Positions 46,276-55,205 of a stretch of 64,000 nt of DNA are shown one piece after another. A program made the translations under genes and the position numbers. Below the pieces are notes generated by a model. That model was not told the DNA's origin and ran no database searches. It saw only the letters and a program-made list of their open reading frames with translations. The DNA is from Streptomyces liliifuscus. Lineage in GTDB: Bacteria; Actinomycetota; Actinomycetes; Streptomycetales; Streptomycetaceae. The stretch spans positions 10,416,001 through 10,480,000 of the forward strand of contig NZ_CP066831.1 of the NCBI RefSeq assembly GCF_016598615.1, given 5' to 3'. Position 1 is the first letter of the stretch. Every line of letters starts with the position of its first letter.

Positions 46276-47840
46276 CGCCCACGACCTCCGCCCCGAGCCC
46301 CACCGACACGGCCGGTGTCGCCGAGACCGAGGCCGGGAACCTGGCCTCCGGGCTGGCCGCACTGGCCGAGGGCCAGGGCTGGACCGACCGGCCCGCCTTC
46401 CACCAGGGGCACCGGGCCTGGACCCACGGCGAGGTCCACGACCTCGCGGCCCGCGCGGCCAGTGTGCTGGCCGACCACGGTGTCTGCCCCGGCGACCGGG
46501 TACTGCTCGCGCTGCCCGACTCCCTCGCCTGGGTCACGGCCTTCCTGGCCACCGCCCGGCTCGGCGCGGTCGCGGTGCTCGTCAATCCCGAACTGCCCGC
46601 CTCGGACCACGAGTTCATGGCCGAGGACGCCGGAGCCGCCCTGTGCGTGACAGGGCCGGGACTGGAGGAGCGGTTCGCCGGGCGCACGCGGCTGGGCGCC
46701 GACCAGCTCGTCGCGCTCACCCGCAGCACACCGCCGACCACCGGAGCCCACCCGGCGGGACCGCGCACCCCGCTCTACATCCAGTACACCTCCGGAACGA
46801 CCGGCACCCCCAAGGGAGTTGTGCACTGCCACGGCGACCCCGGGACCTATCACGAGCTCATCGGCGACCCACTGCTGCGGATCACCCCGGACGACGTGAC
46901 GCTCTCGGTGTCGAAGCTGTTCTTCGCCTACGGCTTCGGCAACGCCTTCGTCTTCCCGCTCTTCTCGGGATCCTCCGCCGTACTGGTCGACCGGCGCCCC
47001 TCGCCCGCCGCGGTGGACGAACTCGTCGCCCGCCACCGGGTGACCCTGCTCTACTCCGTCCCCTCCGCGTACGCCGCCCTGGTCGCCGACCGGGCCGACG
47101 GACACGCCGCCTGCTTCGCCTCCGTACGCGCGGCGGTGTCGGCCGGTGAGGGCATGCCCGCAGGACTCGGCGAGCGCGTCACCGAACTGCTCGGCGCACC
47201 CGTCCTGGAGCAGATCGGCTCCACCGAGGCCGGGCACGCCTTCTGCGCCAACAGCCTCGACGCCAACACCCCCGGCACCGTCGGCCGCCCCGTCCCCGGT
47301 TTCGACGTCGAGCTGCGCGACCGCGCCGGACACCCGGTGCCGGACGGCTCGGAGGGCGAACTCTGGGTCAAGGGGCCGACGTTGACGCCCGGATACCTGA
47401 ACCTGCCCGGGGAGACGGACCGTGTCCTCGTCGACGGCTGGCTCAACACCCGGGACCGCGCGCGGCGCGAACCGGACGGCACCTACCGGCACCTGGGCCG
47501 CGCCGACGACATGGAGCTGGTCGGCGGCATCACCGTCTCCCCACTGGAGGTGGAGGCGGTCCTGCGCAAGCATCCGGCGGTACGCGAGGTCGCCGTGGCG
47601 GCCGTCACCGACGAGCGCGGCGCGACCGCACTACGGGCCTACGTCGTCATCGGCGTGTCGCCCTCGACGGCTCCCACCTTCGCGGCGAGCCGGTCCGGTC
47701 TGGAGGCCGAACTCATCGGCCTGGCCCGCGAACACCTCGCCCCCTTCAAGGCCCCCAGAACCGTCCATGTCGTGCCGTCGCTGCCCCGCACCCCGACCGG
47801 CAAGCTCCGCCGCCACCTCGTCCGCCAGGGCGCGTGGTGA
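46272..47840 (+). CDS. Benzoate-CoA-ligase-like adenylating enzyme
   Basis: A 522-residue ANL-superfamily ligase. The phosphate-loop motif is YTSGTTGTPKGVVHCH, followed by SVSKLFFAYGFGNAFVFPLF and GEGMPAGLGERV then EQIGSTEAGHAFCANSLD, sequences closest to benzoate-CoA ligases. The C-terminal lysine is in PRTPTGKLRRHLV. Given its coupling to pabAB (ATGA overlap), the natural substrate is probably p-aminobenzoate, activated as adenylate and then thioester. No PKS, NRPS or carrier protein is encoded, so the acceptor may be CoA. A Thr/Pro-rich stretch of about 20 residues precedes the domain. Confidence 0.85.
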   Translation: MTPTTSAPSPTDTAGVAETEAGNLASGLAALAEGQGWTDRPAFHQGHRAWTHGEVHDLAARAASVLADHGVCPGDRVLLALPDSLAWVTAFLATARLGAVAVLVNPELPASDHEFMAEDAGAALCVTGPGLEERFAGRTRLGADQLVALTRSTPPTTGAHPAGPRTPLYIQYTSGTTGTPKGVVHCHGDPGTYHELIGDPLLRITPDDVTLSVSKLFFAYGFGNAFVFPLFSGSSAVLVDRRPSPAAVDELVARHRVTLLYSVPSAYAALVADRADGHAACFASVRAAVSAGEGMPAGLGERVTELLGAPVLEQIGSTEAGHAFCANSLDANTPGTVGRPVPGFDVELRDRAGHPVPDGSEGELWVKGPTLTPGYLNLPGETDRVLVDGWLNTRDRARREPDGTYRHLGRADDMELVGGITVSPLEVEAVLRKHPAVREVAVAAVTDERGATALRAYVVIGVSPSTAPTFAASRSGLEAELIGLAREHLAPFKAPRTVHVVPSLPRTPTGKLRRHLVRQGAW

Positions 47841-47881
47841 CCGTGGCCATGACCGCGAACACCCCAGAAAGGAAAGGGCAC

Positions 47882-49474
47882 ATGCCACAGCCGCAGTCCC
47901 TGCTCTCCGATCGTGGGTTCTATCTCGGCCCGATTTTCCAGCAGGCCGCCGCCCGGCACGGGGCCGTCCCGGTCACCCTGGACCGGCCGCTGGACGTCAA
48001 CCCCGACCTCGGCCTCGACCTCAGCTATCCGGTCCTGGCCGCCCTGGTCGAGGACCTGTCCGGGCGGCTGTGGGAGGCCGGTGTCCGGCCCTCCGAGCAG
48101 GTCGTCGTCCACAAGACGGACAATGTCGACATCGTCCTGCTGACCTGTGCCGTCTCCCGGATCGGCGCCGTCCCCGTCCTGCTCTCACCGGGCCTGCAGG
48201 GCCCCGTCGTCGGTCAGCTCCTGAAGCGGCTCCGCGAGCCCTGGCTGATCACGGACCGGGCGAAGCTCACCGGACCGCTCAAGGACATCGACGTCGCCCG
48301 GCTCGTCCGGCAGACCCTCAGCGTGGACGACGCGCCCGGCGCCGTCCCGCTGGACAAGTACGCCGGCGCCCCGCCCCACGGGCCCGTCCGGCTGCACCCG
48401 CGCGAACCCGCGCTCATCACCCACAGCTCGGGCACGACAGGCATCCCCAAGCTCGCCGTGCACTGCCCGAACACCATGTGGAACCGGCTCGTACCGCAGA
48501 AGGCCATGGGCTGGCCCACCCGCGGCGAGACGGCCGCGCTCCACATGTCCTTCGTGCACTCGCGCTTCTACCACCTGCTCGGCGTGCTGCTCCACTTCGG
48601 CAGCCCACTGCTGTTCATCACCGACCCCGAGCCCGCAGCCGCGGGTCCACTGCTCGCCCGGCACCGCCCCGGCATCGTCGAGACCCACCCCAACACCTTC
48701 GTACTCTGGGAGGAGTTGGCCGACGCCCCCGGCGCGCCGCTGGCCCGCGTCCGCTCGTACGGCAGCACCTTCGACGCGATCCACCCGCGCACCGTGCAGC
48801 GGCTGCTCGGCGCGTCGAACCGGCGCTCGCCCTGGCTGATGCAGTTGTACGGGCAGAGCGAGACGGGTCCGGTCGCCTTCCAGTGGTACACCCGCCGCAG
48901 CGCGGCCAGGGCCGACGGCCGTCGCGTCGGAATCGGCATCCCCGGCTTCACCCGGACCCGGATCGCCGACAGCGAGGGACGGCGTGCACAGCCGGGGACA
49001 CCCGGCCGCATCGAGGCCCGCACCAGGGGCCGGATCCTCACCTACCTCGGCGCCCAGGACCAGTACGACCGTCAACTGGGCGACGGCTGGTGGCAGATGG
49101 GCGACATGGGCTACCGGAACCGTTGGGGAGCCCTCTATCTGATCGACCGTGAGATCGACCAGATCGACTCCGTGCACAGCAATCTGGAGATCGAGGACAC
49201 GCTGATGTCCCGCCTCGACGAACTGCGCGAGGTCGTCATAGTGCCGGGCGTCGACCGCGAGCCGGTCCCGGTGGTGTGCGTGCGCGGTGAACAGCCGCTC
49301 GACCTCAGGCGCTGGCACGAGGCCACCGTCGACCTGCCGAAGATGGCCGGCCCGCGGCAGTGGCGGTTCGACGAACTGCCGATGACCTCCACCTGGAAGG
49401 TCAAGCGCGTGGAGATCACCCGCATGCTCACCGAGAGCGCGACCGCCACCGCCGAGCATCCCGGCGGCGCCTGA
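47882..49474 (+). CDS. Second ANL-family adenylating enzyme (acyl-CoA synthetase-like)
   Basis: A 530-residue ligase related to the previous one only at superfamily level. The P-loop reads ITHSSGTTGIPKLAVHCP, the aromatic/adenine region MQLYGQSETGPVAFQWYTRR, the hinge QMGDMGYRNRWGALYLIDRE and the C-terminal lysine TSTWKVKRVEIT. The Leu after the P-loop Lys and the wide pocket segment SFVHSRFYHLLGVLLHFG differ from benzoate-type enzymes, so it probably activates another acid. ATG 47882 follows AAAGGAAAGGGCAC. Two ligases in one operon suggest that two acyl units are prepared, or an amide or ester is formed directly from an acyl-adenylate. Confidence 0.8.
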   Translation: MPQPQSLLSDRGFYLGPIFQQAAARHGAVPVTLDRPLDVNPDLGLDLSYPVLAALVEDLSGRLWEAGVRPSEQVVVHKTDNVDIVLLTCAVSRIGAVPVLLSPGLQGPVVGQLLKRLREPWLITDRAKLTGPLKDIDVARLVRQTLSVDDAPGAVPLDKYAGAPPHGPVRLHPREPALITHSSGTTGIPKLAVHCPNTMWNRLVPQKAMGWPTRGETAALHMSFVHSRFYHLLGVLLHFGSPLLFITDPEPAAAGPLLARHRPGIVETHPNTFVLWEELADAPGAPLARVRSYGSTFDAIHPRTVQRLLGASNRRSPWLMQLYGQSETGPVAFQWYTRRSAARADGRRVGIGIPGFTRTRIADSEGRRAQPGTPGRIEARTRGRILTYLGAQDQYDRQLGDGWWQMGDMGYRNRWGALYLIDREIDQIDSVHSNLEIEDTLMSRLDELREVVIVPGVDREPVPVVCVRGEQPLDLRRWHEATVDLPKMAGPRQWRFDELPMTSTWKVKRVEITRMLTESATATAEHPGGA

Positions 49475-49475
49475 C

Positions 49476-50654
49476 GTGAGCCCTGTCATCGTCGTGGGCG
49501 CCGGGCCCGTGGGCATGTCGGCCGCACTCGCCCTGCGCGCCCACGGACTCCCGGTCACCCTCGTGGAAGCGGACCCGCAGGGACGCGAACGGCCGGGCAG
49601 CCGCGCCCTGTTCGTCCACAAGGAGACCCTGCAACTGCTCGAAGGGATGCGCCCGGGTCTTGCCGCCCACATCACGTCCTACGGACGCACCTGGCAGACC
49701 AAACGCACCCTGTACCGGGGCCGCGAGGTGTACGCCAAGACGTTCCCGCCGCCCTCCTTCCCGCCCCCGTTCACCAGCCTGCGCCAGGTGGACACCGAGC
49801 GGTTCCTGCTCGCCGCCTGCGAGGCGGCCGGGGTGGACCTCGCCTGGGGCGCGCGCGTCACGGGAGTCAAGGTCACCGACTCCTCGGTCGAAGTGAGCAG
49901 CGAGGACGGACGCGGCTGGACGGGCACCCACGTCATCGCCGCCGACGGCGCCCGCTCCGCGGTCCGGCGCGAGCTGGACATCCCCATGGAGGGCACCCGT
50001 TCGGAGGGCTTCCACGTCGTGGTGGACGTGTCCGACATCCCGGGCGCCGACCTGCCGCTGGAGCGGGTCTTCCACTACGAGCACCCGGGCGTCGGCGGCC
50101 GCAGCGTCATGCGCGTGCCGTTCACCGGCGGCTTCCAGGTCGACCTGCAGTGCCGTGACGACGACGCGCAGGAGTCCTACGGCACCGAGGAGGCGGTACG
50201 GCAATGGCTGCCCGCGGTCGTGGGGGAGGGGTACGCCGACCGGATCCTGTGGGTGTCGACGTATCACTTCCTCCGCAAGGTCGCGGCGACCTTCACCGAC
50301 GAGGAGCACCGGGTGCTGCTCGTCGGCGAGGCGGCCCACCTCTTCCCGCCCTTCGGCGCCCGCGGCATGAACAGCGGAATCGCGGACGCGGCGGCGGCAG
50401 CGGCGGCCGTGGCCGCCGGCACCACGGAGGCGGTCGCGGAGTTCGCGGCCGCCCGGCGGACGGCGGCCCGGTTCAACAGCGAGGCCGCCGGCGCCGCCCT
50501 GGACCATCTGCGGCCCAGCCGTCGGACCGTACGGGCGAAACAGTGGGCCGCGGCGGCCCTGGCACCCGTACTGCCCTGGTGCGGGGCCTGGTTGGAACAC
50601 GCACCGTACGGTCCGAGGCACGGATCACCGGCGAGCGCCGGCCGGAAGTACTGA
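49476..50654 (+). CDS. FAD-dependent aromatic monooxygenase (group A)
   Basis: A 392-residue flavoprotein. The FAD-binding GAGPVGMSAALALRAHGL starts within ten residues of the N-terminus; VIAADGARSAVR is the DG motif; LLVGEAAHLFPPFGARGMNSG is the second FAD motif. It lacks the extra C-terminal domain of longer aromatic hydroxylases. Enzymes of this type hydroxylate activated aromatic rings using NAD(P)H and oxygen, sometimes with decarboxylation; p-aminobenzoate is an obvious candidate substrate. The GTG at 49476 starts one nt after the preceding stop codon, so the genes are coupled. Confidence 0.88.
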   Translation: MSPVIVVGAGPVGMSAALALRAHGLPVTLVEADPQGRERPGSRALFVHKETLQLLEGMRPGLAAHITSYGRTWQTKRTLYRGREVYAKTFPPPSFPPPFTSLRQVDTERFLLAACEAAGVDLAWGARVTGVKVTDSSVEVSSEDGRGWTGTHVIAADGARSAVRRELDIPMEGTRSEGFHVVVDVSDIPGADLPLERVFHYEHPGVGGRSVMRVPFTGGFQVDLQCRDDDAQESYGTEEAVRQWLPAVVGEGYADRILWVSTYHFLRKVAATFTDEEHRVLLVGEAAHLFPPFGARGMNSGIADAAAAAAAVAAGTTEAVAEFAAARRTAARFNSEAAGAALDHLRPSRRTVRAKQWAAAALAPVLPWCGAWLEHAPYGPRHGSPASAGRKY

Positions 50655-50724
50655 CCGGGCACCTGAGCACCGGACGTGCTGACGGACGTACTCACGGACG
50701 TACTGAGAGGAGAGAGTTCCTTTG

Positions 50725-51519
50725 ATGACACAACCGGCAACCGCAGAGGGGCTGTTGGCGTGGATGCCCGGCCGTGGTCTGATCGCCGGCCTGGCGGCCG
50801 ACACCCAGCTCCTGGTCGCGGACTCCTGGCTCGTCCGGGACGGGCAGGTGCGCGGACTCGACCGGCACCGCGAACGGTTCCTACGGTCCTGCGGCGACTG
50901 CGGAGGTCCGTCCCCCGATCAACTCGACGAGTTCTGGCGGGACATGACGGCCGCACTGCCCCGTACGGGATCGTGGTTCCCGCGCGTCGAACTCGTGGCC
51001 GGCTCCCTCCAGTTGCGGCTGCTCCTGCGGTACGCGCCGCCGATCGCTCCGGAGGTACGCGTGTGGGCCGCCGGTCAGCCGGACCCGAGAACCGTGCCGC
51101 GCCGCAAGGGACCGGACCTGGACGTGCTGGCCCGGGTCCGCCAGCGGGCCAGAGGACAGGGCGCGGAGGAGGCGGTACTGATCGCCCCCTCGGGCCTGGT
51201 GCTGGAGGGGGCGACCTCCAGCGTGCTGTGGTGGGAGGACGACACCCTGTGCCTGCCTCCGCAGCAACTGCCGATCCTGGCCGGTGTCACCACCGGCCTC
51301 ATCCAGGAGCGGGCCGTGCAGAGCGGGATCCGGATGGCCCACCGCGAGCGGACCCTTGAACAGCTCGCCGGGCGGGAGGTGTGGCTGGTGAACGCCCTGC
51401 ACGGAATTCGGCCGGTGATCGGCTGGGAAGGCCGCCCGATGGAAGCGGGCCAGGACCTCTTCGCCAAGGAATGGCGGGTATGGCTGGACGGACTGATGCA
51501 GCCCCTGCCCGCCGCTTGA
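50725..51519 (+). CDS. pabC: Aminodeoxychorismate lyase / class IV aminotransferase (PabC)
   Basis: A 264-residue PLP enzyme of fold type IV. The PLP lysine is in VPRRKGPDLDVLARV and the glutamate anchor in EEAVLIAPSGLVLEGATSSV. The C-terminal ILAGVTTGLIQERAVQSGI and WLVNALHGIRPV follow the PabC pattern. With PabAB it converts aminodeoxychorismate to p-aminobenzoate plus pyruvate. ATG 50725 follows AGAGGAGAGAG at good spacing. It is the last gene of the operon, 70 nt after the monooxygenase, and is followed by a hairpin at 51555. Confidence 0.85.
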   Translation: MTQPATAEGLLAWMPGRGLIAGLAADTQLLVADSWLVRDGQVRGLDRHRERFLRSCGDCGGPSPDQLDEFWRDMTAALPRTGSWFPRVELVAGSLQLRLLLRYAPPIAPEVRVWAAGQPDPRTVPRRKGPDLDVLARVRQRARGQGAEEAVLIAPSGLVLEGATSSVLWWEDDTLCLPPQQLPILAGVTTGLIQERAVQSGIRMAHRERTLEQLAGREVWLVNALHGIRPVIGWEGRPMEAGQDLFAKEWRVWLDGLMQPLPAA

Positions 51520-51554
51520 TGCCCGCCGCTTGATCCGATAAAGAGAGAAAGGTA

Positions 51555-51586
51555 CGCGCCGGACCGACTGTATTCGGCCCGGCGCG
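51555..51586. terminator. Hairpin between pabC and ahpD-like gene
   Basis: CGCGCCGG pairs with CCGGCGCG, and the inner CCGA with TCGG after one mismatch, around a six-nt loop. AT-rich sequence follows. It likely ends transcription from both sides. Confidence 0.7.
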
Positions 51587-51638
51587 ATTATCCATATCCG
51601 CATTCAGTAATTATCGGAGATCAATTTTCAGGGATCGA

Positions 51639-52130
51639 TCAAGCCTTCTTCTGGGCAGGCTGATAAGCACCCGGAACCATACGTGTCGCGATGGCGATGC
51701 GGTTGTACGCGTTGATGACGGTGGCCGCCCAGATCAGTGCCGCGATCTGTGCCTCGTAGAAGACCTCGGCCGCCTCCGCGTAGACCTCGTCCGGGACGTG
51801 CCCGTCGTGCACCAGTGTCACCGCCTCGGCCAACGCCAGTGCGGCGCGCTCCCGTTCGTTGAAGAAGGGCGTCTCCCGCCAGGCGTTCAGCGCGTACACG
51901 CGCTGCTCGGTCTCGCCCTGCGCCCGGGCGTCCTTCGTGTGCATGTCGATGCAGAAAGCGCAGCCGTTGATCTGCGAGGCGCGAATCCGGATGAGCTCAA
52001 GGAGCTCCGGCTCGACCTTGGCGTCCTGTGCCGCCAGAACGGCCGCGCCGTGCAGCGCGCCCATTGCTCCGGACACATCGGGGGTTATTTTCTTGAGGGC
52101 AACGCGGGGTGTGGATTCAATCTTGGGCAT
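51639..52130 (-). CDS. AhpD-like carboxymuconolactone decarboxylase family protein
   Basis: A 163-residue protein. The CxxC motif in INGCAFCIDMHTKDAR, with the trailing His, is the peroxidase centre of AhpD-type proteins. RETPFFNERERAALALAEAV is the second family hallmark. It probably reduces peroxides or acts as a disulfide reductase partner in the cytoplasm. It is a single gene divergent from the HAD-like gene and convergent with pabC; there is no visible link to the p-aminobenzoate pathway. Confidence 0.88.
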   Translation of the reverse strand: MPKIESTPRVALKKITPDVSGAMGALHGAAVLAAQDAKVEPELLELIRIRASQINGCAFCIDMHTKDARAQGETEQRVYALNAWRETPFFNERERAALALAEAVTLVHDGHVPDEVYAEAAEVFYEAQIAALIWAATVINAYNRIAIATRMVPGAYQPAQKKA

Positions 52131-52223
52131 GGGCCGACTCTATCCGCCCTGTGGACTCCATGAAAAGGAATCAGTGCGAATAGTCGTGTGACTATTTCCC
52201 AGAGGGACGGCTATTGTGCGGCC

Positions 52224-52781
52224 ATGACCGGATCCCCGGAGCGTCCACTGCTCTTCCTCGATGTCGACGGTCCGCTCATCCCCTTCGGGGCGGCATCGGG
52301 GCAGTACCCGGGCGGGTATCCGACCTATGGAGCGGACCCGGCAGGGACGGACCCGGCAGGACCCGACGAGAATCCGCTCCTGGCCAGGATCAACCCCGAG
52401 CACGGACCCCGCTTGACGGCTCTGCCGTGCGAGCTGGTCTGGGCCACCACCTGGATGGCCGAGGCGAACGAGACCATCGCCCCGCGGCTCGGTCTCCCCG
52501 AACTGGCCGTCGTGAACTGGCCCGAGACGGACGACGGGGAGGCCGAACAGGACGCGCGGCGCGGACTGCACTGGAAGACCCGCGCCCTGGTCGACCGGGC
52601 GGCCGGCCGCGCGTTCGTCTGGGTCGACGACGAGATCACCGACGCCGATCGGGCCTGGGTCCGCGCACATCATCGCGGGCGTGCCCTGCTGTACCGGGTC
52701 GACCCCCGCCAGGGACTCACCGACGCGGACTTCGCCGCCCTCGGCGAGTGGCTGGCCGCCGAAGCCGCCGGGGGTTCCTGA
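52224..52781 (+). CDS. HAD-like hydrolase family protein
   Basis: A 185-residue protein beginning RPLLFLDVDGPLIPFG, a HAD motif I with DVDG. Later WATTWMAEANETIAPRLGL resembles motif II (T/S) and FVWVDDEITDADRAW the acidic motif IV. Motif III is not obvious and the cap is small, so it is probably a phosphatase-like or nucleotidase-like HAD protein of unknown substrate. ATG 52224 is preceded by a weak ribosome site. It stands alone between the ahpD-like and MMPL genes. Confidence 0.75.
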   Translation: MTGSPERPLLFLDVDGPLIPFGAASGQYPGGYPTYGADPAGTDPAGPDENPLLARINPEHGPRLTALPCELVWATTWMAEANETIAPRLGLPELAVVNWPETDDGEAEQDARRGLHWKTRALVDRAAGRAFVWVDDEITDADRAWVRAHHRGRALLYRVDPRQGLTDADFAALGEWLAAEAAGGS

Positions 52782-52892
52782 CTCCCGGACCGCTCGACGG
52801 GCCTCCCGCCTCCACGTGGCGCTCCATATGACGGTGCGATCAAAGCGTCGTTTAATGGGGAAAATCGTGATCATTCACTGCGGGAGCAGCCC

Positions 52893-55145
52893 ATGTCGCC
52901 AACGCGGTCCAGTACAGGGGATGGGCAGGGTGCACCCGGACGGCTGCGCAGGCTGGGGGAGTGGTGCGCCCGGCACTGCGTGATCGTCATCGTGGCCTGG
53001 CTGGTCGTGCTGGCCGCCCTGCAGGTGCTGGAACGCTCGTTCGGCGGAGACTACTCGGACAACTTCCAGCTCCCCGGGGTCCAGTCGGAGAAGGGCCTGG
53101 ACGTTCTGAAGGAGCACGACCCGGCGGCGGGCGGCTACAGCAGCCAGATCGTGCTGCACGACGACAAGCAGTCGCTGACGTCGGTGAGCTCCCAGATGAG
53201 CCAGACGATCACCGACCTGCAGAAACTTCCTCACGTCCTCTCGGCGCAGAACCCGCTGACGGCCGCCTCCTCCCAGCAGTCGTCGCAGCAGTCCTCGGGG
53301 CAGTCCCAGCAGCCGAACGTGGGCCCGCTGTCCAGCGACGGGAAGACCGGCTACATCACCATCCGCTTCGATGTACAGCCGTCGACCCTCGGCGACTCCT
53401 ACCTCGACGGAGTGGACAGCTCGGTCAAGTCCCTGCGGTCGGCGGGCGTGGACGTCGAATACGGCGGCCCCCTCGGTGAACTCGCCAGGCCCGCCCCCGA
53501 CGACCGGATCAGCGAGCTGATCGGATTCGCGGTGGCGATCGTCGTCCTGCTCGTCGGCTTCGGCAGCGTGCTCGCGGCGGGCATCCCGCTGCTGACGGCC
53601 CTGATCAGCGCCGTGGGAGGGCTGGCCTGCCTGGGGCTGCTCGCCTCGGCCTTCACCTTCGCCACGGTGTCCCCGACGCTGGCCACCATGATCGGCCTCG
53701 GCGTGGGCATCGACTACGCGCTGTTCCTCATCACCCGCCACCGGCAGAACCTCATGAACGGCGACGACCCGGTCCGTGCGGCGGGCCGGGCCACCGCCAC
53801 CAGTGGCCGGGCCGTACTCGTCTCCGGCTGCACGGTGATCATCGCCCTGGCCGGTCTCTCGGTCTCCGGTGTCAGCTTCATCGGCCTGCTGGGCGTGGCC
53901 GCGGCCGTGACGGTCGTCTCGGCCGTCGCCGGCGCGCTGACCCTCGTCCCCGCCCTGCTCGGGCTCATCGGCCACCGCATCGACCGCTACCGGGTGCGCC
54001 GCCCCGTCGCGGAGACGAACGCCGCACCGGGCGAACCCGTCCAGGGCACCTGGCACCGCTACGCCCAGCGCGTGGAGCGCCGCCCCTGGTGGTTCCTGGC
54101 AGGCGGAGCCGCCACGGTCCTGGTCCTGGCGATCCCGGTGTTCTCGATCCAGCTCGGCCACATCGGCGACGGCGCGGACCCCAAGTCGTTCACGGACCGA
54201 CGCGCCTACGACCTCATGTCGGACGCCTTCGGACCCGGCTCCAACGGCCCGTTGACCGTCGTCATCGACCAGACCTCCGTACCGTCCGACCAGCGTTCGT
54301 CGCTGGCGACACAGGCGCAGAAGTCCCTCACCGACGTGCAGGGCGCGGCCACGAGCACACAGCTCACGCCCACCCAGGACGGTGACGTGCTGGTGGGCAC
54401 GGTCTACTCCAAGGAGGCCCCGCAGAGCGCGGACACCACCGACCTGACGAACCGCCTCGTCGACCAGACCCTGCCCCAGGCGGTCTCGGGCACCGACGCC
54501 AAGGGCTATGTCACGGGCACCACGGCCGCCCAGGTCGACTTCCGCGACATCGTCGCCGAGCGCCTCCCGCTGATCATCGCGGTGGTGGTCGCCCTGGCCT
54601 TCATCATCATCCTGACGGTCTTCCGCGGACTGCTGGTCGCCCTCAAGGCGGCCGTCCTCAACGTCCTGTCCATCGCCGCCTCGTACGGCGTGGTCGTCGC
54701 CGTCTTCCAATGGGGCTGGGGCGGACCGGCGTTGGGCGTGTCGGGCAAGGTCCCCATCGAGAGCTACGTACCCATGATGATGTTCGCCATCATCTTCGGC
54801 CTCAGCATGGACTACGAGATCTTCCTGCTGTCGCGGGTCCACGAGGCCTGGCTGCGCACCGGGGACGCGAAGGCCAGCGTGGCGCACGCCCTGGAGATCA
54901 CCGCGCGTGTCATCACGTGCGCCGCCCTGATCATGGTGAGTGTCTTCGCCGCGTTCATCGTGAGCGACAACATCGTCGTCAAGATGCTTGGACTGGGCCT
55001 CGCCGTGAGTGTGCTGATCGACGCGACTGTCGTACGCCTGCTGCTCGTTCCGGCCGTCATGACCCTGCTCGGGCGGCACGCCTGGTGGACGCCGGGCTGG
55101 CTGGACCGGATCCTGCCGCACGTGGATCCGGAAGGGGACCACTGA
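52893..55145 (+). CDS. MMPL family RND transporter
   Basis: A 750-residue membrane protein with two RND/MMPL repeats. The first membrane helix (VIVIVAWLVVLAALQVLERS) precedes an extracytoplasmic loop rich in Ser and Gln (QSSQQSSGQSQQ). The helices of repeat 1 contain GLGVGIDYALFLITRHR and those of repeat 2 MMMFAIIFGLSMDYEIFLLS, the paired Asp-Tyr motifs of proton-driven MMPL proteins. It probably exports lipids or hydrophobic metabolites. ATG 52893 follows GGGAGCAGCCC. No adjacent regulator is encoded; it ends at a hairpin. Confidence 0.9.
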   Translation: MSPTRSSTGDGQGAPGRLRRLGEWCARHCVIVIVAWLVVLAALQVLERSFGGDYSDNFQLPGVQSEKGLDVLKEHDPAAGGYSSQIVLHDDKQSLTSVSSQMSQTITDLQKLPHVLSAQNPLTAASSQQSSQQSSGQSQQPNVGPLSSDGKTGYITIRFDVQPSTLGDSYLDGVDSSVKSLRSAGVDVEYGGPLGELARPAPDDRISELIGFAVAIVVLLVGFGSVLAAGIPLLTALISAVGGLACLGLLASAFTFATVSPTLATMIGLGVGIDYALFLITRHRQNLMNGDDPVRAAGRATATSGRAVLVSGCTVIIALAGLSVSGVSFIGLLGVAAAVTVVSAVAGALTLVPALLGLIGHRIDRYRVRRPVAETNAAPGEPVQGTWHRYAQRVERRPWWFLAGGAATVLVLAIPVFSIQLGHIGDGADPKSFTDRRAYDLMSDAFGPGSNGPLTVVIDQTSVPSDQRSSLATQAQKSLTDVQGAATSTQLTPTQDGDVLVGTVYSKEAPQSADTTDLTNRLVDQTLPQAVSGTDAKGYVTGTTAAQVDFRDIVAERLPLIIAVVVALAFIIILTVFRGLLVALKAAVLNVLSIAASYGVVVAVFQWGWGGPALGVSGKVPIESYVPMMMFAIIFGLSMDYEIFLLSRVHEAWLRTGDAKASVAHALEITARVITCAALIMVSVFAAFIVSDNIVVKMLGLGLAVSVLIDATVVRLLLVPAVMTLLGRHAWWTPGWLDRILPHVDPEGDH

Positions 55146-55171
55146 ACGGGCGGGGTGCGGCCGTGAGCCGT

Positions 55172-55199
55172 GCGGGCCTCCGCGTGCGCGAAGGCCCGC
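55172..55199. terminator. Hairpin between MMPL and GH62 genes
   Basis: GCGGGCCT pairs with AGGCCCGC around a 12-nt loop. It lies between the convergent ends of the transporter gene and the GH62 gene. Confidence 0.55.
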
Positions 55200-55205
55200 G
55201 GCCGG

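Noticed and set aside
52875..55142. 755-codon minus-strand frame opposite the MMPL gene
   Set aside because: His/Asp/Gly-rich shadow; the MMPL helices and Asp-Tyr motifs on the plus strand are decisive.
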